Program-made: the position numbers and the translations under genes
The notes under the pieces: generated by a model
Databases searched by the model: none
Told to the model about the DNA's origin: nothing
Seen by the model: the letters and a program-made list of their open reading frames with translations, nothing else
Assembly: GCF_004027225.2 (NCBI RefSeq)
Contig: NC_044277.2
Coordinates: 96,779,552-96,843,551 of the forward strand
Direction of reading: 5' to 3'
From: Strigops habroptila
Lineage: Eukaryota; Chordata; Aves; Psittaciformes; Psittacidae
DNA length: 64,000 nt
In this document: positions 33,426 to 64,000 of the stretch, in pieces
Layout of the letters: every line of letters begins with the position of its first letter
How positions within the stretch are numbered: position 1 is the first letter of the stretch

Positions 33426-36400
33426 GCGACCTTCTTCCGCGGTGCTGCCCACGCGGCTGCGCTGCAGGGACGGGCGGCCGTGGCCAGTAGCGCCTCCCGG
33501 CCCCCGGCCCCGCAGCCACAGGGACAAGGGAAGGGGCAGAGACTGCGGGCAAGCGGGCGGCCGGGCACGGCTGGGGACGGCGGGAGGCTCCGGGGGTCGC
33601 CCGCTCCTCGGCCCGTGCCGGTACCGGCGGCTGTGCGGGGAGCAGCGGTGGCCTTGCGGGCTTCATCGGCCCCGGTCCGGTACTGGTGCTGAGGCACGCG
33701 AGGGGACAAAGAAAGGGAGGAGCTGGGAAGCGCCCGGGAGCATCTCCGGGGGTCTGTGGCCGGGGCCGTCTGTCGCTGCATCCCGCAGCCTCTGCCGCTA
33801 CAGCCTGCCCGAGGCCAGGAGCGCACCCCGGGGTGGGAGGGACGTGTGCGCTGCCCCCGGGCTCCTGACACGGCTGTCTCCTCTGCCCCGCCCCGGGACA
33901 GCCGGCATCCCTAGTCCCACAGGCCCTGGGACAGGAGCGACTGCCACCTTCCCCCCCCCCCCGTTCCCCTCGAGGTCTGCTCTGCACAATGGCTGATTGT
34001 CACCTCCCTAAAGGCAAAGCCCTGCCCATCTCATGCGTCTCATGCCAGGACCTGGCTTTTGCTGGCCGTGGGCTGAGGCGAGGTCTGTCCCCGCAGCCAC
34101 CTCGCTCCTGCCCGATGCAGGCAGGATGTTTGCCTGCGGTCCCCGTGCTGCCCTGGCGCGCTGTGCCAGCTCTAAGCACACTCAGCCCCACGTACCAGCA
34201 ACACTTCTGAGGTCCAGTGATGCAATGCGCTCCAGCTCTTCAGGGCTGGAATTCCTGCTAGAAGAGACCTGCCTCGAAGCCTTTTCCCCCTCCCTTAGCC
34301 CCAGGGAGCACACCCCAGACCACAGGGAATGAATGGAGAAATTTTCCTGCAGCTCAGGTGCCTTATTGCCACTGAATCCTGAGGGGAAGGTAAGGGTTTT
34401 GCTCTTCCTTGGAAACCTCAGCCTGTCTCACCAGTACCAGTTGCTGCTTCTCTTACCACACTGCCAAGGCGCTGCAGCTGTAAGCAGGGCCAGGATGGAT
34501 GAGGCACTGCTGGTACCAAGTGTCTCCTTGCCCCAGCCTGGAGCAGCTGCTGGGTCTCACTGCACTGATGCAGGAGAGAGGTTATAGGCTTCCTGAGCAG
34601 AGGCTCTCACATCTAGGCCAGCCAGAGCAGAATAGTCTGCTCTTGAGAGCTATTGCATGAGACACTGCTTCTGAAGCCATTCATCTCAGATGGCTGAGCC
34701 CAGCCCCTGATGAAGATCCAGTTTTGCACGGTACACAGCTGCACGCACAATGCCGAGTTGACAGTGCAAGGACCATGTGATTTCAATGCTGAGTGTTCAG
34801 CCATGAAAGCCTCTGTCCCTGGTTTGACCAACACCAGCCAGCCCAGCCCATGAGGCAAGGGAGCTCATGCATCTGTGCTGTAGTAGCAACACCACCAGAG
34901 GTTCTTGGACAAGGAGAATGTGTTCTCCAAGGGTGTGGGACATGGTGCTGCTTGCACACTAATTGCTCCGAGGTTTGATATGGAGTTTGGGTCACACAGG
35001 GTCCAGTTAGGTGTTGGCACCCTTCCCTGGGAGACAGGGCAACATCCCTGACAGCCAAAGCTGACTTCACCTTCCTAAGTAAGTGCCCTCCATGATGCCA
35101 CAGCAAGGGCTGCCTATCTCCATGCTGCCTGGGGTGAAGTGCTCCCTCCCCATGGCCCTTGCCTCTTAGGCAGGTGTAATCTGTTACTCTGGAGTGTGGA
35201 CCTGTGCTCAGCTGGCAAAAGTGAGTTCTCCTGCAGAGCTCTGTACCCTCAGAGCACTGGTGGGTGGCCCTCCCTGCCCATCGTCTGCTGGCCTCAGTGG
35301 GGTCAGCCACAGCTCAGAGCAGAGCAACTGTCAGGACAAAGCTGTGCTCCTGGATGTCCTAGGTGGGTGCTTCTTTCCACAGAGATGTTTGTTGCAGGTC
35401 CCAGCACAGTTCCGCAGGACCCTTTCATGACCTGGCTTTCTGAGCACCTGCTGGGGCAGCAGAGCACATCTGGCTTCCTGCAGCCACAGCAGGACAGCTT
35501 CTGCCTCTGTCCCCTGCACCACCGGCCTGTAAGGAGAAACTCTCCAGGAACTGCCTGGTTGCTCACAGCATCCTCAGCGTGGGCTTGGCCTGATCAGGTA
35601 GCAATATCTACTGGCATTCACTCTGGATATGGGGAGGTAAATGTCCTCTGGCAGATGACCCCAGGTGTCCAGCCCTCAGAGGAGCTGGCAGTTCCCTTCA
35701 GCATGCAGGGGTAGAGCTGCCTGCACGTGAGGACTACAGCTCAGGTATTCCCTGCTTCTCCCTCCTTGGGTCTGGGTTGTTCAGAGGCAGAGACTGTCAA
35801 CTTACCTACACACGGCTGCTAAAGGGGATAACATGCCAGTTGCAGCAATTGCAATAGCTCCTGCACATGAGCTAATGCACATACCTCTGGGCCAGCTCTG
35901 GGGAGGGTGTGCGGAGGGCAGGGGAGGCAGGATGAAGCAATTGTGCAGCTATAAGCAGTGCTCTGTCACTATAAATGTGTCCACATGAGGGGTCTGTGCC
36001 ACTACAACCTAGCACAGCACAGCAGTACAAGATTAAGCACAGCACTCTGAAAGATGTCCACAGCTCCAGGGCTGGGGCAGCGACACTGAGAGGAGTTAGA
36101 TTTTATTTTAGGGTCGGAGAGCCCCCTTGTTCTCATTTGGCATTTCCAGCTGACACTGTGGTTTGATAATGCCCTGCTCCAGTGCCAGCATCAGTTTATT
36201 GTGTTCTTAACGCATCACACCACCACCCCCCAGCCATGCACACCACTGCCAACTTGAACCCTGTGTGCACATTTGTTCATGGACTGCTGGGAGAGTGGAT
36301 TGGAGAACTAGAGCTTTCAAGCTTCTTTCTTAGGAGTTATTTGGGGTTTAGCTTTTTTTTTGTTGCTGAGTTAGATCAGCCCCAGAGCCAGTGCAACAAT

Positions 36401-36804
36401 GCAACCCTACAGACGGTCATGTTAATGTAACTCCAGATGCTGCAGCTCAGCCTGGTGCTGAGGAGGTGACAGACTCACTGCTGTCACCAGGGTTGCTGGA
36501 GAGCACTGCAGAATAGCTCCTTGTGCTGTGCGGAGCAGAGCTCCCCTGTGGACCTTGTGCATTGCAATGAGCCTGATGCCTCCTGCATGGCACAAAGTGC
36601 TGCAACACACCAGTGAGTGCAGTGAATGCCCACACTGCAGAAGGGGCTGCAGCACCTCCCCAAATAAAAGAGCTGCTGGGTAGAGAGCAGCATGCCCCAT
36701 GAGCTAGAGCAATAGGTGCTGCATCATTTAGACTGGGATGGGTGGGAGGAGGAGAACAACAATGAAAAACTGGGCAGTAAAGATAGACCCTGCCATGACA
36801 GAGC

Positions 36805-37020
36805 CATGCACATGGGAAGGGACCTCAGGAGGTCTCTGGTCCAACACCTGCTCAAAGCTGGTCCTGTTAGACTTCAAGGATCTCCAAGGATGGCGATCCC
36901 ACCTCTTCAGGCCCCTGTTCCAATGTCAGACCACCTTACTTGTATTTTTTTTCCTTGTATCTATTTGGAACTTCCCATGTACCACCTTCTGTCTGAGTCC
37001 TGGAGCCTACTCCCAGTCTT
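36805..37020 (-). mobile_element. Degenerate CR1 fragment
   Basis: GAAGGGACCTCAGGAGGTC, TGGTCCAACACCTGCTCAAA and GGCGATCCCACC are corrupted CR1 3' sequence in reverse orientation. The boundaries are approximate. Confidence 0.6.
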
Positions 37021-37085
37021 GGAGTAGAAACTAGAGTAGGGAAGGAACTCATGTGGAATCCCAAATGCACACACTTCTCAACATA

Positions 37086-37265
37086 CAGAATCACAGCATC
37101 ACAGACTGGTTTGGGTTGGAAGGAACCTCAAAGCTCATCCAGTTCCAACCCCCTGCCACAGGCAGGGACACCTTCCACTAGAGCAGGTTGCTCCAAGCCC
37201 CGTCCAACCTGGCCTTGAACACTGCCAGGGATGGGGCAGCCACAGCTTCTCTGGGCAACCTGTGC
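37086..37265 (-). mobile_element. CR1 3' fragment, younger subfamily
   Basis: Reverse-oriented CR1 tip (AGAATCACAGCATCACAGAC, then TTTGGGTTGGAAGGAACC) runs about 175 bp before breaking into a (CA)n/(TATG)n tract. It is nearly identical to the copy at 43608-43985 over its whole length. Confidence 0.85.
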
Positions 37266-37390
37266 GCATGTGTGCACACACACACAAAGTAAAATGTAGA
37301 TAAAGATATGTACATATATGGACATGCATTTATTTATATGTATGTTTATACATACATCTTTATATATATCTATACACGCATACATATGAA
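37266..37390. repeat. CA/TATG simple-repeat tract
   Basis: Alternating purine-pyrimidine sequence (TGTGTGCACACACACACAC, then repeats of TATATG, ATACAT and TATATATC) directly abuts the truncated CR1 copy. Confidence 0.8.
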
Positions 37391-40124
37391 CAAGACTTAT
37401 TTTGCCCTCATGAAGACAGTTTCATCATTTACAAGAGAATTCTCTCTACCCAGACGTGCCCACTCATATACCTGGACAATGGTTCTTAAAGAACTCGGGA
37501 AGGAGTAGTGATTGCATCCCATGGGGTATTTATTCACTCAGGGATCCCCTCTCAGGAAAAGGTTTTCAGCGCAACAAAGGTGGCTCATGGTGTTCTCTAA
37601 CAATGGGCTTGTATGAAGATTTGGTGGGCCACCACATGGTGCTGGTGCTTCTGTTGTTCATGAGTCAGCCTCTCTGGAACTTGCTCACATGTTTAGCTGA
37701 TCTGCTAGTGACTCAGAGCAGTTCCCCAGGAGGTCACACTGGGCTCTTTTTCCCAAAGCCGGTGTGCAGCGGTGGCCTTCCGGCCCTGGTAGGAGCAGAC
37801 TCGAGGCAGGGCAGAAGAACACCATATGCTGCAGGGGAATCCATGGTGTTGGGGGTTGCCTTTAGGGAGCAGCTCACCATACGCTTGGCCTTGGTCAGAA
37901 GTACCATGCTGGTGTCATCATTGCAGGAATCCTGCAATGCGATGAACCTGTACCCTGGTGGGAAGAAGTTGGCTCTGAGTGCATACGGGCCCAAGAGACA
38001 CAACCTTTCTTCCCACCTGGGAAGGGTTATGAGCTTCCCCCAACCTCCAATTCCTTTACAGCCAGCTCCACAGCAGCACACAGAATTCAGGGTGAAGGTA
38101 CAGAGGGGATCCAGTAGCTAGTCTGGTCATGATGGCTTCAGCAGCAGAGTTCAAACTCCTGGTGGGACTATCTTCAGTGTCAAAGGAAAATGACACAAGA
38201 CCTGAAAGAAGTTATCAAGGGCAGGCTGGATCTGGGGCTTGGGAGGAGAGAGGGATTGTAGCCACACTCTGCTGTGCTGCTGCTTGCTCAGGTGCTGGGT
38301 GAGTTATGAAGCACTTCATGAGAATGCAGTGCTTGATGATTCCTTCCTATCCAGGACTTCTGAAGCCCTTCCCAAGCAGTGGGGTCCCACTTGCCTGCCT
38401 ATGCTGGACCTTGCACAGCATACTAGTTCATGCTAGTGTCCTCAGCTGCGAGGCTAAGGTCTCCTCAGAGGGCTCTGGAGGACCTGTGCTTTGGACTTCT
38501 GCAGACCAGATACCGAGACGTGAATGGGCATAGGGTGAAGGTGCTGTAGTGGAGCATATCGGTGCCATATCTTGGTAAGCACAGGCCAAGAGAGCTGAGA
38601 CATTGCATCACACCTCTGTCCTCTCTTTCAAACAGGCAGGGCTGATTGGAAATGCAAAAGTGCAGACCAATAGTGTTGATCTCTGCTCTGGCCATCTCCT
38701 GTAAAAGCACCTCTGCATGTACCCAGCGTGTGGTCCCCACTGCCTCCCAGCTGGCTAGTTCTGCCCCATGCCATGGCTGCTGCCCCCCTGGAGGCTGTGC
38801 AAGCTCAGCTAGGGCTGTGAGAGGGTTCATGGGGCTTGTCCTGGCCAGCGTCTGCTGTGCCCAGACTCTCTGGGAAGTGTTGCAGACCTGTGATATGGCT
38901 GGTTTCCAGCCTAGGGCTGCACACCATGGATGTGCTCATGACACGAGTCTGCACTCCTTGCTCCTGCCGTGCAGCACCCACACCCTGCTGCAACCACTGC
39001 TTCAGCTTGGTGGTGCGAGTGGTGCTGGCTGGCTGTGGCAGGGTCCTTATGGTGCTGCCAAGGAGTTGGTGTGGTCATCGCTGCTGCTAGGGGCTGCGTC
39101 ATGCAGGGACAACCCCCTGTGCTGCTGCCCTGGCACACTCCTGTGGTGTACAGAGCAGAGCAGAGGGTCTGCCTGGGCCCTCCCCGGCACAAGCCTGAAC
39201 ACAGACACAGCAGCTCCTGCCCCTAAACATGGACGCAGTAGCTCCTGCCACAGCATGACCAGGCCCAGGACCATGTGAAGCCATGCAGGCCACAGTGGCA
39301 CTGAGATGTGCTCGACCAGTGGGATAACACTGGGGCAGGACCAGAGTGCTGCTGCTGGGGCCTGGCCCTACTGCCAGATGGGGGCATGCTATTTTTCCTA
39401 GCAGGGACGCTGTTGTTCAGTGCAAACCCATTCCTCCTGGGGACAGGAATGACATGCCCCAGCCCAGAGGCTGCCTGTGCCCAGCACAGCACAGGCCCTT
39501 GCACTGGGACGGCACACTGGTATGGGGTGGCAGTGCTGCCCCCCTTAAGAAAACGAGGGCCACTTGTGGTGCCAAAGCCTGCAATGGCCTTTGCTCGCTC
39601 AAGAGCTGGAGTAAAGGGCTTTTTTCTTGGCTCTTTGGAACCATGTCAAAACCCACAGAGAAGCTGCTGGTGCTCCCTTCCTCTGGATGCAAGCAGAGGG
39701 GAAGCCCCTGGATCCACAGCATCCATCTGGAAGATGTGGGCAACAGCAGGGCACTGGGTCTGTCTCTACGGGGCTATGCGCTGGCAGTGGTGTCACCACC
39801 AGCAGGACCTGGCCGGGGCTGTGGGTGCCCCGAGGGGGGCTGGACACCCCCATGGGCATCATGTAGCTCCAGGGCTGTGCTCACACTGCTCTTACTGGCA
39901 CGGCTGCTGCTCCCAGCCCCAACGCTGGGGCTGACCCCTAAGGCAGAGCATGGCTGCAGGTGAGGGGTTTGAGTGGAACCCCTAGCTCTGGGACTGGGTT
40001 TGGAGCTGGGTCCAGGTTGTGCCACAGGCCGGGGGCATCCCAGCGGGTCAGAGCAGGGCAGGGCAGGGCTGGGATAGGAAGGGAGGCGCCAGGGCTGGGC
40101 CGGGTGGGATCCCACGCGGGAGAT

Positions 40125-40390
40125 GATGTATGGGCAGATGTATCAGATCGCACAAGATAAACAAGCAGTGAATTTCATCAGGGCCCATCATGGCTTTAAT
40201 TTGGCTGCCTAATGAGTCAGATCCAGCCGCGCAGATAAAAGTTGTCAGAGCCGCAGCCCTAATGAATTTCTTGCCACTTGTAATCAAGGCAGCTTGTCTG
40301 AGGGGGATGATTAATGGGCCCCAGAGGAGCTGCCGTCCCTCGGCTTCCATTCCCGCTAATGCAGTCGCCAGGAAATTAACCAAGCCCAGC
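40125..40390. promoter_or_regulatory. Strong candidate conserved non-coding element downstream of GBX1
   Basis: The 265-bp block differs sharply from its GC-rich flanks and holds many developmental factor motifs: AGATAAACAAGCAG (forkhead-like), GGCTTTAATTTGGCTGCC, CCTAATGAGTCAG, CCCTAATGAATTTC, TGTAATCAAGG, ATGATTAATGGG and GAAATTAACC. No open frame explains it. Its position, 6.7 kb past GBX1 and just before the AGAP3 3' end, suits a GBX1 enhancer. Conservation is inferred, not tested. Confidence 0.5.
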
Positions 40391-41439
40391 ACCGGGCTGG
40401 GGCTGGAGCCGGAGCCGGGGCTGGTGCAGGGCACCTATGTGCGCTGTGAGGAAGAAGGGGGCGAGGCATGAGGGGCAGACATGGGCATAGGCAGGGAGGG
40501 CTGGGACTGGGGCCAGGAACGGGATGGGGACCACAACACTGGCACATGCCGCTAGTACATGGAGGTGAATTAAGGGACTAGAGGGGTTGGGGACCCCATA
40601 TGCAGCCACCATAGGAGAGGTACAGGGAAGAGGCAACAGGGGTTTGGAGCAGACTGCTGAGGGGTATCTGTGGCAGGTGGGGTGCCAGGGATGAGAGCGG
40701 GGTCTCTTGGTGCCTCTTTTCCTTACAGCACCACCACACAGGCTTGGGGACCAATCCCTGTGCCCAGTCCCAGTGCAGCACAGAGCCTGAACCCCGGCAT
40801 GGTAAAGAGGGATGCTGGAGCACCAAACTGTCACTTGTGGTGTGGCCTTGGGTCCAGCTGGTGGAGAACTGGCAGCACTGGCCCTTGCTCAGCCAAAAGC
40901 CGGGAGAAGCTTGTGGGGTCGGGGGTGGTGGAGCAGGGACCCATGGCTCTCTTCACTGCCTGCGGCTGTCTGCACGTTGAGGCTAGATGACCCCAGTCTT
41001 CTGCAGCAATCTTTTCCTCAGGCAAACTACCCAGGCTCCTTGCTTGCTGGGACAGCCCATCACTCCCTGTCCATCTCTGCTTCACCCCCAGCTTCAAACT
41101 CACTGTACAGTGCACAGGGACCAGCTGGCCCCACCACTTCCGACCCGGTGTTTCCTCTGCCCAGCACACACCTCATCCCACCAGAGCCGTGCATCTCTGG
41201 GGCTGTGTCCCTACATTGTCTCACAGCACCTGGGGTTGACACATCTCCCCACCCCAGCACTCTGCCATGTACACCAAGGGGCCCATCTCAGCACGGGATT
41301 GCTGTTACCAACTCCTCAGCAGGAGAAAGGGCTGAATATCTGTCAGTCTGGGATGGGAATCCACCAGGTGCCCCAGAGCAGGCAAGAAGCAGACTGGAGG
41401 CTGCACTGGAGGCCCAAAAGGAAGCACACAGAAAAGCTG

Positions 41440-42530
41440 GCCTGGCAGGAGGTGGGTTGCTTTATTGGTCTTTATCTCCTTGGCTGCAGATAACACACAC
41501 AGGGCAACTCATGGCGAAGAAACAGTATATACAGAGTGTCCATATAAATATTTCCAATGTACATTTTATACACAAGTGACAGAGACGTTCCACAGCAGCG
41601 TCCAAAGCCTTGGGGTTCCAGCACTCAGCTGCAGGCTTGGCCCAAAACCAAAGGGAGACGCTTGTCTCCACTCTCTTCTTGCTCAGCCGGAGACCAGCCC
41701 CGCCTGGGCAGCAGCGGGAGCCAGCGGGGATGCTCTGATGGAGACACTGTGTATGGCTTTGGGGCTTGAACCTGGAAGGACAGTGACTCTACAGACAGAC
41801 AGACACAGCTGGGGATCCCGGGGTGGCCATCCTCCTCCCGCTCTAGGCCACCAGGGAGGCTACGGGCCTTTGTCCAGGAGCTGCATGGGAGATGCACCCT
41901 TTGCATCAGCACGTGGGGAGTGGTACAGCGAGCGGATCCCTCTCTGCACTGGCCAGAAGCAGAGAGGGGTACGGGGGTGTAGTGGACAAACAGGCACCTC
42001 CTGCTGCCCCCCACCTCCCCATGGCACCAAGGGGGCACAGTGAGGCCGACATAGGTGGGAGGGCAAGAGGGGAGTGCCCAAACTGTTTGGGAGAGGCACT
42101 GCAGCAATCACCCTCCCCAGTACCGGCTGTGCAGGGCAGGGCCACACACCTCACCTGCCTCCAGCCCTTGTATTATCTACATGTGTGTGTGGTGGGGGCA
42201 CAGAGAAACTGCCTCTCCTCCCCCTGTACCGGTCATGAGAATGGGGTGTACTGGAGCCTCCCACCCCAGTGGCTGTGAGGGAGCCCTCCGCAAGCTGACA
42301 GCACTGGGTCTGCACAGCCCCATCCCGTCCTCCCTGCAGGTGCATGGGGAGAGCCCACAGGAACTGGCGCAGAGGAGCAGGCTGCTGGCTCCCCGGCCTC
42401 TTCCCAGCCAGAACAGCGGTCCCAGTGAGGGGCAAGCACAGCGGGTGGCCCGGCTGTGCTGCCCTCAGAGCCGCTCCTGTGGCCTTGGTCCCCTGGCAGG
42501 GCTGGAAGGCGGCTGTACGGTGAGCAGGAG
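41440..42530 (-). other. AGAP3: AGAP3 3' UTR
   Basis: Sequence on the minus strand after the AGAP3 stop runs to a polyadenylation hexamer (TTTATT on the plus strand at 41461-41466, which is AATAAA on minus). The terminal 120 bp (about 41465-41580) are AT-rich compared with the rest, as 3' ends often are. Transcript end near 41440 is inferred. Confidence 0.65.
41461..41466 (-). terminator. Putative AGAP3 polyadenylation signal
   Basis: AATAAA on the minus strand, about 1.07 kb after the AGAP3 stop codon. Confidence 0.6.
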
Positions 42531-63145
<20,615 letters not shown>

Positions 63146-64000
63146 CTGCAAGAGAGGCATGCATTGAGCATGGACTACCTGCTCCTCTGAAGCATGGGGG
63201 AAGAAGGAAAAGCTGTCTTGCACATGATGCAACATGGCCCTGCATGAGGACAGGCTGTTTGGCTCTCCTCTCACAAGGGATGCCAGTGCATCACCCCCCT
63301 CAAAGGTGCTGAGAAAAATGCACTGCCCAGCACACAGCACTCCTCAGAGGGACACCCAGCTCAATGGATTTCAGCACAGCACCCCAGGATGCACAGCTAG
63401 GCACCGTGGCACACAGCTTCCACCTCCAGCCAGATTTTGCAGCTGGAGTTTGTGCTCTGCTCACCATTTTCACTATAGCCCCAGGCTATAGTGAAACAAA
63501 CACAAAACCACCCCATCTCACCTCATCCTCGCTCCTTAACTTCACTCCTGTGTGTCCCTAGCAAGAAACACAACCACACTGGAGGCACTAGGAGTAAATG
63601 GGAAATCACATGGAGGATGTCAAAGGGACAAGCAGGGGAACAGAGGTCTGTAAGGTGGGGATTGTGAGTGGAAATGCCTCTTCCCAGTAGCTGGAAACTC
63701 CTGGAGCTGAGCCCAGCAGCTTGAACCCCCAAGAAAAAAGAGTGTTCTGGGGACTAGAGACCGTCACAGAAGACAAGATCTCTCAGTGATTCAAAATGGG
63801 TCAAGTGTTTCTAGATTACAAGAATATCCAAAATTTCCAGAATAGTAAATAGAGCAATTCTGACAGGGAGCAAAAATCTTGCCGTTCAAGGCTGCAGGCA
63901 ATCTGTTAAGGAGGATGACGCTGTCCTAGAGGGATTACCCTGCACCTGCCCACCACGAGCACTTTCCTACACCTTCCCTTAGGGCATTCAGCTCCAGCCA
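63146..64000 (-). other. AGAP3 intron at the right edge
   Basis: No further AGAP3 exon is found before the window ends. The split codon at 63145 shows that at least one more upstream exon must lie beyond it. Confidence 0.7.

Larger units (their letters stand above)
32300..33930. promoter_or_regulatory. CpG island over GBX1 exon 2
   Basis: Dense CpG sequence covers the homeodomain exon, its 5' intron flank and the 3' UTR. A 662-codon open frame on the minus strand (33987-31999) crosses it and is explained by composition. Intragenic islands over homeobox exons are common. Possible antisense or alternative promoter activity is only an inference. Confidence 0.8.
33931..40124. other. GBX1-AGAP3 tail-to-tail spacer
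   Basis: A C13 homopolymer lies near 33951-33962. Two CR1 pieces and a simple-repeat tract occur at 36.8-37.4 kb. No gene is recognised. The many open frames of 60-220 codons lack splice or family support. Confidence 0.6.

Noticed and set aside
31999-33987. 662-codon minus-strand open frame opposite GBX1 exon 2
   Set aside because: It exists because GC-rich sequence has few stops. The peptide is low-complexity Arg/Pro/Ala-rich, shows no family, and is antisense to a certain homeodomain exon.

Overview
The window is vertebrate nuclear DNA, almost certainly from a bird. Compact genes with small exons and consensus GT/AG junctions sit in introns and spacers carrying fragments of CR1 retrotransposons, whose tip sequence and minus-strand reverse-transcriptase remnants are recognisable. 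There are no bacterial-style operons, tRNA genes or CRISPR arrays. Exon boundaries were read by eye from open frames, splice motifs and phase agreement. Gene names come from remembered family sequences and from gene order, not from a database search.

Layout. (1) 1-6.8 kb: mostly unassigned, with two weak candidate exons that could be remains of an IQCA1L/DRC11-like gene. (2) 6.9-15.2 kb, plus strand: ASB10, an ankyrin-repeat SOCS-box protein. It has two alternative first exons (6902-7211 and 9929-10151), both ending in phase 1 and both able to join the same four downstream exons. (3) 15.7-25.1 kb: non-coding spacer with a few AT-rich blocks and a 16-bp perfect palindrome made of two homeodomain cores. 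(4) 25.15-33.4 kb, plus strand: GBX1, a two-exon homeobox gene. Its exons sit in two CpG islands separated by a 5.8 kb intron. (5) 33.4-41.4 kb: spacer with CR1 fragments and a strong conserved-element candidate at 40.1-40.4 kb. (6) 41.4-63.15 kb, minus strand: the last seven coding exons and the 3' UTR of AGAP3. Its long introns hold many blocks rich in TAAT/ATTA cores.

Gene order ASB10 - GBX1 - (tail to tail) - AGAP3 matches human 7q36 and is the ohnologous counterpart of ASB18 - GBX2 - AGAP1 on human 2q37. The three genes are not a pathway: ASB10 is a ubiquitin-ligase adaptor, GBX1 a developmental transcription factor and AGAP3 an Arf GTPase-activating protein. The most likely reason for their conserved linkage is regulatory. 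AGAP3 introns and the flanking spacers look like a landscape of enhancers for GBX1. I found no wholly new system. The best leads are that landscape, the dual first exons of ASB10, and the candidate exons at the left end.
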